This document shows, piece after piece, positions 1 to 10,911 of a DNA stretch of 64,000 nucleotides. The position numbers and the translations under genes are program-made. Numbering within the stretch: the first letter of the stretch is position 1; every line of letters begins with the position of its first letter. This stretch comes from Plotosus lineatus (taxonomy: Eukaryota; Chordata; Actinopteri; Siluriformes; Plotosidae), in the NCBI GenBank assembly GCA_024760905.1, contig CM045729.1:50092080-50156079 (forward strand). Reading direction: 5' to 3'. The notes under the pieces are model-generated. The model did not search any database. It was not told the origin of the DNA and was given only the letters and a program-made list of their open reading frames with translations.

Positions 1-111
1 GCTTACGCTTCTGACCAACCATATTTGCTTAGGGTTACAAAACTCCGCAAAACAGTGTAAACATCACAGAGACGACGTCTTAACACAAGGGTAACACACT
101 ATATAACTGAT

Positions 112-773
<662 letters not shown>

Positions 774-778
<5 letters not shown>

Positions 779-1643
779 GAGACCCAGGATGCTTCGATAG
801 CGGCCTTAAGTCCACAGTGTCATCCACAGTGTTGGGTCTGGTGTCTCTCAACCTTCTCTTCACAATATCCCACAGATTCTCTGTGGGGTTCAGGTCAGGA
901 GAGTTGGCAGGCCAATTGAGCACAGTAATACCATGGTCAGTAAACCATTTAGCAGTGGTTTTGGCACTGTGAGCAGGTGCCAGGTCGTGCTGAAAAATGA
1001 AATCTTCATCTCCATAAAGCTTTTCAGCAGATGGAAGCATGAAGTGCTCCAAAATCTCCTGATAGCTAGCTGCATTGACCCTGCCCTTGATAAAACACAG
1101 TGGACCAACACCAGCAGCTGACATGGCACCCCAGACCATCACTGACTGTGGGTACTTGACACTGGACTTCAGGCATTTTGGCATTTCCTTCTCCCCAGTC
1201 TTCCTCCAGACTCTGGCACCTTGAGTTCCGAATAACATTCAAAATTTGCTTTCATCTGAAAAAAGTATTTTGACCACTGAGCAACAGTCCAGTGCTGCTT
1301 CTCTGTAGCCCAGGTCAGGCACTTCTGCCACTGTTTCTGGTTCAAAAGTGGCTTGACCTGGGGAATGCGGCACCTGTAGCCCAGTCCACTGCTTCCACAG
1401 GTCCCCCAAGGTCTGGATTTGGCCCTTCTCCACAATCTTCCTCAGGGTCCGGTCACCTCTTCTGGTTGTGCAGCATTTTCTGCCACACTTTTTCCTTCCC
1501 ACAGACGTCCCACTGAGGTGCCTTGATACAGCACTCTGGGAACAGCCTATTCGCTCAGAGATTTCTTTCTGTGTCTTACCCTCTTGCTTGAGGGTGTCAA
1601 TGATGGCTTTCTGGACAGCAGTCAGGTCGGCAGTCTTACCCAT
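774..1643 (-). pseudogene. Tc1-like transposase, broken
   Basis: Starts MGKTADLTAVQKAIIDTLKQ, a helix-turn-helix domain (ISERIGCSQSAVSRHLSG), then a KCGRKCCTTRRGDR linker and the DDE catalytic core: LFSDESKF (first D), FQHDLAPAHSAK (second D), NSPDLNPTENLWD (third E). One in-frame TGA at 1241-1239 follows SKF, and the 1290-1435 stretch reads correctly only in another frame (GYRCRIPQVKPLLNQK), so two indels compensate. The last ~40 residues are lost. Not functional. Confidence 0.9.
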
Positions 1644-1972
1644 GATTGCGGTTTTGAGTAATGAACCAGGCTGGGAGTTTTTGAAAGCCTCAGGAATCTT
1701 TTGCAGGTATTTAGAGTTAATTGGTTGATTCAGAGGATTAAGTTAATAGCTTGTTTAGACTACCTGAACATGATATGCTAATTTTTTTTATAGGAATTTT
1801 GGGTTTTCATGAGCTGTATGCCAAAATCATCAGTATTAAAACAATAAAAGACCTGAAATATTTCAGTTGGTGTGTAATGAATCTAAAATATACGAAAGTT
1901 TAATTTGTATCAGTACATTACAGAAAATAATGAACTTTATCACAATATGCTAATTTTTTAGAAGGACCTGTA
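776..1972 (-). mobile_element. Tc1-like transposon, 3' truncated, second family
   Basis: The right terminus ends GAAGGACCTG followed by TA, and the transposase reads leftward from 1643. It lacks the other terminus and the last part of the transposase, and abuts the + strand Tc1 relic at about 776. Non-coding sequence between 1644 and 1970 includes the long AT-rich terminal region. Confidence 0.88.
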
Positions 1973-2037
1973 CAAGTATGAAATATGATTAAACATTATT
2001 CTGAGGTACAGTACACTTAATACTAGGCTTCGGCAGA

Positions 2038-2322
2038 GGGGGGGGGGGGGGGCATGGCTCCGCAGACGCGCACACACAGATGCAACAATATATCAGTTTT
2101 GATGTCAGATTTTGGGTTGTTTTTTGTTTTGTGTTTGTTTAGGTTTTTTTTTTTTTTGCATAATTGGCCTTGTTTTTGTGACACTTTCCTTAACTTTTCC
2201 ACCTAATCTTCCTTAATGTCCTTATTTCTTTAAATTCGATGAATATTTATTATTATTTTTTTTTTAGACCGCAATGCACTGAAGCCGCATTAATTGAAGC
2301 GCAAAATAGTGAGGGATACCTG
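2038..2322. mobile_element. Tigger-like MITE (family iii), right half
   Basis: The right end, GAGGGATACCTG followed by TA, and the inner sequence with GCATAATTGGCC and a CGATGAATATT block match the complete copies at 18625 and 56510. The left half is replaced by a poly-G run (2038-2053) and unrelated sequence. Confidence 0.75.
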
Positions 2323-2324
2323 TA

Positions 2325-3090
2325 TTCATTATGCCATGCACCCTAACAAGGTTCCTAGGGTCTCTTCCAGAGCTTAGCAAACTCTAGACGTTTACGTTTT
2401 TAATTGTGAGAGAGAAAATGTTTTTTTCGTGCATGACTCTCCATCAGCTTATTGGCATGTAGATAGCCCCTGATGGTTGTTTTCGAGACTTTATGACCAC
2501 AAATGCTAAAATATGTTGCAATTCTTTAATAGTGAGCTATAGAGAACGTCTTTACTACAGTTCCAGTAGTTTTAAAGTCCTTCATGATTTCTCTGCCAGT
2601 ACATATGGGCAGGTGCAGGCATGGGCTATTTTTTGTAGCCACTGACTGATTTGTGAAGGCTGATATACATCAACCGTACCAAATGGCATGTTCCTTTTGT
2701 GTTTCCCATGTTGAAGAGTGGATCAGAGCATGGTCGCTGTGTCACGTCATATCTGTACCCCAGGGAAACAAGATGTGATGAATTACCAAATAATTTCCCT
2801 AGATGCTACTGAAGAAAATGGCAGAAATACTTCAATTCCATTTATTTTTTGTATTTTATTTTTAAGCGTGCCAATTGCTAAGGGTGCCAATAATTGTGGA
2901 ACATGCGATTTCCGGAAATCGGAACATGCGGAAAAAAATATTATTTCTTAGTCAGGGATTTCCCACCCTTAAATTTCACTAGAGTTGATGGGTTAGATTT
3001 TCTGTGTGAGACTAGCTTCTTTAATAAAAATTGAATTTATTTTAAAGCTGTTAACACAGCTTAACAAGGGGTGTCAACAATTATGGAGGG
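2325..3090 (-). mobile_element. Tc1-like relic, third family (same as 9069 and 42879)
   Basis: Antisense transposase fragments parallel 43450-44640 closely (TTGGCATGTAGAT, CCTGATGGTTGTTTT, TTGCAATTCTTTAA). The right end ATTATGGAGGGCAC runs into (CA)n. No usable reading frame is left. Confidence 0.75.
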
Positions 3091-3092
3091 CA

Positions 3093-3093
<1 letters not shown>

Positions 3094-3156
<63 letters not shown>
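3094..3156. repeat. (AC)n microsatellite
   Basis: About 31 AC units between the Tc1 end and a Tigger-like fragment. Confidence 0.97.
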
Positions 3157-3158
<2 letters not shown>

Positions 3159-3193
3159 AAGCCGATAAACTGAAGAGTGAAGTAGCGAGGGAT
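3157..3193. mobile_element. Tigger-like MITE (family iii), terminal fragment
   Basis: TGAAGCCGATAAACTGAAG...GTAGCGAGGGATC matches the right terminus of the copy ending at 19085; the last bases are missing and an RTE 3' fragment follows at once. Confidence 0.7.
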
Positions 3194-3516
3194 CTAGGAT
3201 CAGAAATGAGTATATCAGAGGGACAGCCCATGTAAGATGTTTTGGAGACAAAGTCAGAGAGGCTAGATTGAGATGGTTTGGACATGTACAGAGGAGGGAT
3301 AGTGAGTATATTGGCAGTAGGATGCTGAGGTTGGAACTACCAGGCAGAAGGCCTCGAGGAAGACCGAAGAAGAGATTTATGGATGTGGTGAAGGAAGACA
3401 TGAAGGTTGTTGGAGTCAGAAAAGAAGATGCGGAGGACAGGGTGAGGTGGAGGCGGATGATTTGCTGTGGCGACCCCTGAAGGGAGCAGCCGAAAGTAAA
3501 AGAAGAAGAAGAAGAG
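3194..3516 (+). mobile_element. RTE-clade LINE, 5'-truncated 3' end
   Basis: Reads IRGTAHVRCFGDKVREARL-type sequence, then RWFGHVQRRDSEYIGSRML, LELPGRRPRGRPKKRFMDVV and CGDP-stop, the C-terminus of the RTE polyprotein, followed by the short 3' UTR and (GAA)n tail. Same family as the full copy at 25769-28905. 5' truncation is usual for LINE insertions. Confidence 0.93.
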
Positions 3517-3677
3517 TGATTCTGGTCCTCGTAAGCCACGACCAGGCCGGGTTACTTCAATGAGTATGGGTTTCGGCGACTTCCGGTGGTACCCCCTCCC
3601 GGCATGGCGCCGCCAGCAGCTATTGCCACCAGACCAGATGATCACTCTTCTGGTCGATTTTCAGTTCCCTGCCTTTC

Positions 3678-3863
3678 TTAGAACTTCTTGCATACGACAC
3701 ACTGTTCATTGGTTGCCTTCTGTAACAAAGTTTCCAGATCCATCCGGCTGCCGTCATCACTGTGGTATTGCTCCTGGATGACAGCTGCCGCCGACTTATC
3801 CAATTTGCGTTGTGGGTCTGGAATCCTTTTGAAGTAGCCCTCAGTTGTTGGAGCAAAAAATTC

Positions 3864-3872
<9 letters not shown>
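3678..3872 (-). pseudogene. Unrecognised coding-like fragment
   Basis: A 64-codon open stretch ending in TAA: FFAPTTEGYFKRIPDPQRKL, then DKSAAAVIQEQYHSDDGSRM and DLETLLQKATNEQCVVCKKF. Composition and lack of stops look like real protein, not a shadow of a repeat. It begins at the edge of a (TA)n tract with no start codon or convincing acceptor, so it may be a fragment of a mobile-element or retrocopied gene. I cannot name the family. Confidence 0.35.

Positions 3873-3930
<58 letters not shown>
3868..3930. repeat. (TA)n(CA)n microsatellite
   Basis: Compound dinucleotide tract that leads directly into the MITE terminus at 3931. Confidence 0.96.
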
Positions 3931-3933
<3 letters not shown>

Positions 3934-4735
3934 TATTTGACGTAATAAGCGCCCTGCTCCAATTACACCCCCCCCCCACTTTTTTTTTTTTTTATCTTAG
4001 GTCTAATAACCACCCACGTGTACTGGGAGCAAAATGGTCGATCAAACTTACCAATTTTATTCGATCAGTCTCTGTAACAGTAAAATGAGGCGTTCACGTA
4101 AAAGTGAATTTACACGGTATTTCAAGACCCTCTGCCACTGAGGAATGTCCATAATGTTTATCAGTAACAACACATTTGATTGTTCCGCCAAACTTTAAAA
4201 AACAGGAAAATAGTTTGCTGTTCTCTTGGTAACAGTCCAACACCCGATGAACCATTAGAAACTGCTACAGCAAACTATGGGATGCTCTGAATGAATGGAG
4301 CGATGAGCCAGATATGGACCTATCAGAAAGTGATGAGTATTTTTTGCCCGATTCTCCTGCTCACTAACTTCATAAATTTAAAAGTGACCATGTGCTTTGG
4401 TTTATGTGCCATGTGAGAAAATGTTGATTAGCTCGATTTTACTTTCAGGAAAATGTTTAAAGGAAATGTTTAAAGGGAGGGAAAAGTAAGGGGTCTTTTT
4501 TTTTTTTTTAAATATACTGTTTTCTGGGTTTTTTTCAGCTTTCATGTAACTAGTTTGGTTGATACCACAAAATGAATAACATAAATACCATTAAAACTCT
4601 TTTATTGTTCTGTTATTGTTCATGTTTTCCATCTCGATGGTAAACACTTAACGTTCCACTCCTCTGGAAACATTTTAATGAGCCCCCCCCCTAATTTTTT
4701 AAGCGCCCCAGGCACTTATCACGTCGAACGAGGTA
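3931..4735. mobile_element. MITE with ACGTRATAAG termini
   Basis: Left end CTGTATTTGACGTAATAAGC and right end, on the other strand, TACCTCGTTCGACGTGATAA form imperfect inverted termini of about 22 bp. Inside, 4272-4367 has an open stretch KLWDALNEWSDEPDMDLSES...PAH-stop, an acidic tail like that of some pogo-type transposases. Superfamily not certain. Confidence 0.5.
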
Positions 4736-4751
4736 TGTTTTTTTTTAATAT

Positions 4752-5080
4752 GGGTAGGGAGTGGTGGCCCAGTGGAAGGGTTTGGAATTATAGGTACAAA
4801 GGTAGGTGATCCAAGCCCCACTTTTAATGGGTTCTTACTGCTGCCCACCCAGTACAGCTAACTGGAGTATCAAAAATCAGCCACGTCTCTCACTGTCTGT
4901 GAGGAGGGGCATGTAAAAGAACCACAAAACCATTGCTGATGTTTGTAAAGATTAGGGTTCATAGCCATCACTGTGTTCCTGCCCTGTGATGGTCTGGCAA
5001 ACTGTCCAGAGTGTGCTCAGCCCTTGCCCAGAGTTGGCTGAGATGGGCGCCAGCCTTGCAGCAGCCCTAATGAACTGGGG
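4752..5080 (+). mobile_element. SINE family A, diverged copy, L2-like tail
   Basis: Head GTGGTGGCCCAGTGG, body (AGTACAGCTAACTGG, ACGTCTCTCACTGTCTGTG, CATGTAAAAGAACC) and tail (GATGGTCTGGC, GAGATGGGCGCCAGCC) all match the younger copies, but identity is low and the B box is eroded. Followed by (TA)n at 5081-5107. Confidence 0.8.
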
Positions 5081-5406
5081 GTATATATATATATATATAT
5101 ATATATAAATACTGTAACCTAATATTTCACGGCCGCTGTTTAACTTACTTTTTTATTTCATTTTACTCATGCAATTCAATATATTTTGAACATTATAATT
5201 CACAGCAATGGGTTTGTCACTCGGGTAAATAAACTGATATCCCTTTTATTGATTAACAATGATGAGACATAAGCACAGATTCTCAGTGTAAATAGTAAAA
5301 AGAAAACATTTTACTGAACCGAAAGAATTTTCAGGACTACACAGCCCCACGCCAGAATAACCTACCGAGGTATACAGTAGCATGATAATGTCTTTCTTAT
5401 GTGTAG

Positions 5407-5529
5407 GTGAGACGAGTACCAGGATCAAGTGGTCGCCTGCACAAGATGGAGGACGGAGAATGGGAATGGAGTGATGAAGAAATGGATGAAAGGAGTGAAG
5501 AAGGGAAGGCGGCCATCAATCAAGGAAGG
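5407..5529 (+). CDS. stk39: STK39 (SPAK) exon with S-motif (internal exon A)
   Basis: Exon of 41 whole codons between an acceptor ending GTGTAG and the donor GTACGT. It encodes [13 protein letters not shown] followed by an acidic stretch with [11 protein letters not shown] and [12 protein letters not shown]. This is the regulatory S-motif of the STE20-family kinases SPAK and OSR1, where WNK kinases phosphorylate the serine after RRVPG to activate the enzyme. The protein is cytosolic and phosphorylates NKCC/NCC/KCC cotransporters. SGRLHK is the OSR1-like form of the motif, but the later exons and the B3GALT1 neighbour fit STK39. The kinase domain and earlier exons are not in the window; I found no upstream STK39 exon in 1-5400. 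A Met stands where human SPAK and OSR1 have Thr after LHK. Confidence 0.93.
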
Positions 5530-5869
5530 GTACGTGGGGCTGTATTCTGTGTGCTTCATGCAAAATTAAAAATGAGGGAAACTAAATAATGAACGTGTTT
5601 TTTTTCTTTGCTCGGCATTAAATTAACACAATATTTAGCTTTTCATAAAATCATTTATGAGTGTTGTAACCCTAGCCTTAAATATTTTACTCTGTGTGCA
5701 TTTCTATATCCTGAACAAGAGGCTTGTTCTTCAGGCTGTAAACCAGCATGATGAGAGAGGAGACACACCTCTCTAGTTTATTATTCTCTTTGATTGGTGA
5801 ATGTGAAATGTACAACTGACTCTGAGCTCAAGTCAGGAATAAATATCAAACTCCCTCCACCAAAAATCA

Positions 5870-6000
5870 GCTGCAAATAAGCGTGCGCTAATGAGGCTGG
5901 AGATGCATTGCTTCTGTGTATTGTTTATCATAAAATGCAAATGAGCTGGTGCTGATTACACTCCTACACAAACAGCTACATCTGTCCATCATTCTTTGTG
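5870..6000. other. Candidate conserved non-coding element in STK39 intron A-B
   Basis: Complex, repeat-free sequence with a perfect octamer ATGCAAAT (POU-type site) next to GAGCTGGTGCTGATTA, and GCTAATGAG nearby. Proximity to exons and motif density suggest constraint; this is inference from one sequence. Confidence 0.25.
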
Positions 6001-6046
6001 GGAGAAAACGTACATAATATAATCCTGTCTCTTAATTGCTTTTCAG

Positions 6047-6076
6047 TCACGGAGGGTCAGAGAGGAAAACCAGCAT
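6047..6076 (+). CDS. stk39: STK39 micro-exon (B), 30 nt
   Basis: Ten codons, SRRVREENQH, between TTTCAG and GTAAGT. In frame with the exon before, it reproduces the SRRVKEEN segment that follows the S-motif in SPAK. The intron to the left is 517 nt. The exon is too short to stand out without the flanking splice sites and the family match. Confidence 0.88.
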
Positions 6077-6392
6077 GTAAGTGTTTTTCTCCTCATGTTG
6101 ACGCTTGTTTTTGGTTAACTTATCAGCGCTGAGAAATTGTGTTTGGGTACTCGAAAAGAAATAAATGCATTTTAGCATTTATAAATGTACAAACAAACAC
6201 AAACAGGTCAAACAGACAGATGAGTGCCTTTAAATACGTTGTGGTCATAACCCATTTTAATTATCCACTGAAGCACTGTGTTGTGTTGTAATCCTGAATT
6301 AACTGCCTAATAAAAAGTGTGATATATAAATAAAGAGTAATTAGATACAGTAGAGAAAAGAAACACAGTATTACTGTATTATGTATGTATAG

Positions 6393-6606
6393 GGTGGCAT
6401 GATGACATAGTGGCATAGTGGTTAGCATGTCGCCTCACAGCAAGAAGGTTCTAGGATTGAATTCAGGGCTCTGATGTTTCTGTGTGGAATTTGCATGGTC
6501 ACCTCTTGCTTGCATGGGATTCCTCCGGGTACACCAGTTTCTTCCCACAGTCCAAAGACATGCACATTAAGCTAATTGGTTGTTCCAGATTGTCTCTATG
6601 TGTGGA

Positions 6607-6642
<36 letters not shown>

Positions 6643-6795
6643 AATGCTTGCGTGTATGTTGTCTTGCAATGGTCTGGTGAGTGATGGCCTGTTACTGGCT
6701 CATTCTGTCTTTGCTCAGTTTTGGCTGGTAGGCACAGCCTCCTTGTGTCCCTCGTAGTAGGATTAAGCAGTTCGGCATTAAAGATTCATGCATTC
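6393..6795 (+). mobile_element. SINE family B (V-SINE/Mermaid-like)
   Basis: tRNA-like head GTGGCATAGTGGTTAGC with CGCCTCACAGCAAGAAGG, then the segment CCCACAGTCCAAAGACATGC and an L2-like tail ending GGATTAAGCAGTTCGGC. A (TG)n tract lies inside at 6605-6630. The name is from memory of fish SINE consensus sequences. Confidence 0.8.
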
Positions 6796-6945
6796 ATTCA
6801 TTTTCTAAGCCGCTTTATCGCAATTAGGGTCACGGGGAGGCTGGCCCCTATCTCAGCCGACTCTGAGCAAGGGTGGGGTACACCCTTATTGGCTCACCAG
6901 GCCATTGCAGGGCCAACACTCACACAGCTTTTCACAGACACCACA

Positions 6946-7004
<59 letters not shown>

Positions 7005-7195
7005 AGAGAGATTTGGAACAGACAATTAGCCTACTGTGCATGTTTTTGGACTGTGGGAGGAAACCAGGGTACCCAGAGGGAACCCATGCAAGCATAGGGG
7101 AACAAGAAAACTCCACACATAAATGCTCAAGGTGGGAATCAAACCCAAGCCTTCTTGTTGTGAGGCAGACATGCTAACCACTATGCCACGGCAAA
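6796..7195 (-). mobile_element. SINE family B, inverted neighbour
   Basis: Starts with the tail CATTCATTTTCTAAGCCGC and ends with the head complement GCTAACCACTATGCCAC. Contains TTTTTGGACTGTGGGAGGAA. A (CA)n tract (6947-7001) has expanded inside. Tail to tail with the copy on its left. Confidence 0.85.
6947..7001. repeat. (CA)n microsatellite inside a SINE
   Basis: About 27 CA units. Confidence 0.97.
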
Positions 7196-7386
7196 TGATG
7201 ATGATGATGATGATGTAGATGTATGCAGAGTTAGGAACATGTGGAAATGTGTGTGTGTGCATGGTCGGATATCTGCTCAGGCTTTGAGTCAGAAATCAGC
7301 ACTCCAATATTGAATGAAATAGTTCTTGCTATTCTTCCTCTCACCATGTGTGCTTTTTTTAAATTATTTATTTATTTTTATTGCAG

Positions 7387-7443
7387 GGGGAAGTGAATGC
7401 CAACAATATCCCCATAGAAGCCCTGTCCATTCAGCATCCCCAG
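7387..7443 (+). CDS. stk39: STK39 linker exon (C), 57 nt
   Basis: Nineteen codons in phase 0 between TTGCAG and GTGAGG, encoding GEVNANNIPIEALSIQHPQ. It corresponds to the poorly conserved linker of SPAK (human has an IP...IQSLSVHDSQ pattern at this point). Assignment rests on phase, splice sites, position and the IP/ALSIQ spacing. Confidence 0.85.
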
Positions 7444-7686
7444 GTGAGGGCTGTGTGTGGAATTGAATGTGATTTGTCTTGATTCACTTACCCAGTGTCC
7501 CATGCTGTGAGGCTGTTCAGCCTAGACAGGCCTTGAGGAAACCTTTTAACGTTACCACATTTAGCGTGTTCTGTATTGCATTTAGAAGAGCTCTTTCCTC
7601 AATCCCTCTAATTCCCTCCCATTCCCATTTTAGTGTCTATCCTGCTATTGTTCCTTTATTGGCTTTATTGGCCATCACTCAACAAT

Positions 7687-7711
7687 ATATATATATATAT
7701 ATATATAATAT
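7687..7711. repeat. (TA)n microsatellite
   Basis: Short TA tract directly before a SINE A head. Confidence 0.9.
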
Positions 7712-7715
7712 ATGT

Positions 7716-8070
7716 GGGGCAGTGGTGGTCTAGTGGTATAGGGCGCTGGATCGCTGATCCAAAGGTTGGGGGTTCGAGTCCCACTCTCCACAAGGTTGTC
7801 ACTGTCCCCCCAGTGCAGCTAACTGGGTTATCAAAGGCGGGCCATGTCTCTCACTGTCTATGGTGAGAGGCATGTAAAAGAACCATTGCTGACTTTCGTA
7901 AAGAGTAGCTGCAAAGCCGTCAGCGTGTTTCTGTCCCTTGCTAAAAGGGTTGTGACAGGAAGGGCATCCGACGTAAAAACATCTGCCAAATCAAATGTGC
8001 GAATCAGATGATTCGCTGTGGCGACCCCCGAGTGAAAGGGAAAAAGCCGAAAGGAAGACAGACAGACAGA
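7716..8070 (+). mobile_element. SINE family A, RTE-type tail
   Basis: tRNA-related head with an A-box-like TGGTCTAGTGG and a perfect B box GGTTCGAGTCC, so a pol III promoter is probable. The unique body ends near AAGCCGTCAGCGTG. The tail GAAGGGCATCCGACG...GATTCGCTGTGGCGACCC matches two separate parts of the RTE LINE. Ends in a (GACA)n run. Confidence 0.93.
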
Positions 8071-9068
8071 CTCGACAATATGGTAGATAGCTGGGAAAGA
8101 AACTTTAGAAAGCAGAACAGATTAACAAGTCATTATTGTGCTACTGTACACTCCAATGAGCCATGTGAAATTAGCAGCTGCAGGGAACACTGGACACCAG
8201 TCTAGTTACACCAGTCTGAGTTGGGAAAAGTAGGTGTTAATTTGGCACCCAGCATTTCAGTGTGTATGACACTTAATTAAGTACAAAGAAACTGAAACAG
8301 CAGACATCTTCCAAAACCTGAACTGCTTTTGCTGCTAAGCAACAGTTACCTCATGGTAAACATTTTGGACAAAGAGCTTTGTTATAATTGGATTTATTTA
8401 TTTTTTTATGAGTGGTAGGGAGAGGAGGTGGATGGGGTGTATGAGCCAAAGAAAGAATCAAAGTCAAAATAACATTAAATTTTTGAACTCATGTCATGTT
8501 TAATGTAGAAGTGCAAAATTAACCCTTGAATTAAGAGCTGTTGGTGTATATGGGATGCTGAGCCTGGGACTTTGTTTCTGTGAGACACACATGCTTGTCA
8601 CTATGTCACCTTGCCCACAAGCATTTATAACTATATTCAGCATAGTTTAACTTGTGTCAGATGTCATTTTTGCAGTGCATTATGGGTAAACTTAAATAGG
8701 AGATACTTTCACAAACTCTGAGCTAAGCTGTGGTGAAGCCTGTATAGGCCCAAGGGTTGATAAGGATCCACTTTACACAATTAAAACACATTGCTCTGTG
8801 CAGCAGCAAGGGTTGTTTCACAGTTACACAATTGGTGAGAGACAGAGAGTTTAAACACAACCCATAGCTATTACCCTTTTGGTCTGTGTGCTCATGTCTG
8901 TGACTCTTTCAAATTAAACAAGAGAATGCTTGTGGAAACGATATAACAATGTTTTGTACTGTCTGCTAGTCACAAGATTCATTCATCTTGCCACTCTGTT
9001 TTCCCAGTGACATAACTGTTATTTTAATTTGATCAGAAAGAGTGTGCTTTAGGCACGCCAATGTGGAT
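8071..9068. other. Intronic sequence, mostly unassigned
   Basis: Apart from a short SINE B head relic at 8547-8622 (complement CTTGTCACTATGTCACCTTG), no gene, repeat or RNA signal is visible. Confidence 0.6.
8547..8622 (-). mobile_element. SINE family B, head relic
   Basis: GCCTGGGACTTTGTTTCTGTGAGAC...CACTATGTCACCTTGCCC resembles the complemented head of family B; strongly decayed. Confidence 0.45.
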
Positions 9069-10558
9069 ATACACTGCCCTCCGTAATTATTGGCATTCCT
9101 GGTTAAGATGTGTTAAAAGCTTTAAAATAGATTAAATTCTTATTACAGAAGCTGAAAACACACTGAAAATTGTAGAAAAAAAATGTAATTTCCGACTCAA
9201 CTGCGTTTTAAAGGAAAAAAAATCCATGACTGGAAAGTCATTGGCAGCCCTAAGAATTACTAGGAAATAAAGGTAATTTAAGTATTTCTGTCATTTGTAC
9301 AGTAGTTTACAAAATTTATCATAGTACCTCGGAACATTTAATTAGTAATGCATCACTTTCTGTTTCCCTGGGGTATAAATATGACGAGTCACAGAGGGTA
9401 TTTCTCTTATCCACTCTTCAACATGGAAAAGACAAAGGAACATACCATTCAGGTAAGGCAGATGTGTGTGTCGACCAGCACAAGTCAGGCAGTGGCTACA
9501 AGAAAATAGCCCCTCGCCTGCACCTGCCCATATGTACTGTCAGAGGAATCATTGAGGAGTTTAAAACAACTATAACTGTGATAAACAAGCCTGGACGAGA
9601 ACACAAGGTTATTTTGCCACAACTACCAGGTGCTATCTATATGCCAAGAAGCTATTTTGGAGGCATGCACGGAAAAAAACCTCTTCTCACTCACAATCAT
9701 AACCGCACATGCCTGGAGTTCACTAAGTGGTACTGGGTCTTCAACTGGGAACATGTGCTTTGGTCAGATGAGACCAAGACGGAGCTTTTTGGCAACAAAC
9801 ACTCTCAGTGGATCTGGTGGAACACAGAATATGACTATTCAGAAAAACAGCTCATGCCCACTTTGAAGTATGGGGAGGATTGGTGAGGCTGTAGGCCTGT
9901 TTCTCTTTTGGAGACCCTGAGAACCTTGTTAGGGTGCATGACATCATGAACACTTTGAAATAGCAGGACATTTTTAAATCAAAATTCGGTGGCCTCTGCC
10001 CAAAAGCTAAAGAGGAAGTCTGAAAGCTGAAGCTGGGTCGTCACTGGGTCTTTCAGTAAGAATAATGATGGCCAAATCTACACAGAAATTTTTCACCAGA
10101 CACAGAATCAAGCTCCTCCCATGGTCATGAGTCCCCAGACCTCAAACGAATTGAAAATCTGTGGAGTGAGCTGAAGAGCAGACTGCAAAGGAGAGGACCA
10201 GGTCACTGGATGTGTTAGAGAGAATATGCAGTGAGGAATGGTCCAAGATCCCTCTTTCTGTATTCGCCCATCTTGTAAAACATTATAGGAGAAGATTAAG
10301 TGCTGTTTAGTTGGTAAAATGGGGTTCTACAAATAATTATTATCGGAGATACTAATAATTGTGGCACACATGATTTGATGTAAAAGAATTATTTCTTAAT
10401 GTGGGCTTTTTTCCACCGAATAAATGTCTTAGAATTAAAGGTGGGATTTTCCTTTTTTTCAATGTGGTCCGATATTATTTAGAAAAGAGATAAATTTATT
10501 AGATGCTAAAGAAAATATCTTTCCCAGTGGTACCGTTAATTAGTGGAGGGCAGTGTAT
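9069..10558 (+). mobile_element. Tc1-like transposon relic with both termini
   Basis: Termini TACACTGCCCTCCGTAATTA and the matching GTGGAGGGCAGTGTA bound a 1.5-kb element. Transposase remnants run from about 9425: a helix-turn-helix part (KKIAPRLHLPICTVRGIIEE), HVLWSDETKTELFGNKHSQ with the first catalytic Asp, and near 10130 PDLKRIENLWSELK-like sequence. Several frameshifts; the longest open piece is 140 codons at 9464-9886. It fills most of the intron between exons C and D. Confidence 0.9.
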
Positions 10559-10735
10559 GAAAATGACCTGATGTATATGACTTCTTTTGTTTATTGCTCT
10601 AATACAAGTCTAAGTTCTTAGATCAAAATGAACACCGTTCCTGCCCCTGTTACATTATACGTTTTCATTTCATAATATGCATTGAAAAAAGGTGAATATA
10701 AGGTAAGATAAGGTGTTTTTCTTTTCATATTAAAG

Positions 10736-10797
10736 ATTCAACCTCTGGAAAAATGTCCCGGCACTCAGGGTGCTGTGAATATGGTCCTGAGGCTACG
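10736..10797 (+). CDS. stk39: STK39 exon (D), start of CCT domain
   Basis: 62 nt between the acceptor TATTAAAG and the donor GTAAGA. Translation is IQPLEKCPGTQGAVNMVLRLR, the last Arg codon being split 2+1 over the next intron. AVNMVLRLR matches the AVNLVLRLRNS start of the conserved C-terminal CCT/PF2 domain; the first 12 residues diverge from the mammalian protein and are a few residues shorter. The acceptor has only a short pyrimidine tract. The following intron is 25.2 kb, the largest here. Confidence 0.88.
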
Positions 10798-10888
10798 GTA
10801 AGAAAAGCACTTTATTTTCCATTGTACAATTATGGCTTTTATCAGCTTTAAAAGTAAGGGGTAAGAGGGTTGGGTGGGGTGGGGTGGA

Positions 10889-10911
10889 GGGGGTGTGTGT
10901 GTGTGTGTGTG
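10889..10911. repeat. (GT)n microsatellite
   Basis: Short GT tract after a G-rich stretch in the large STK39 intron. Confidence 0.9.

Noticed and set aside
7716..7795. tRNA-like sequence with A and B boxes
   Set aside because: It is the head of a SINE repeated many times in the window, without a proper cloverleaf; not a tRNA gene.
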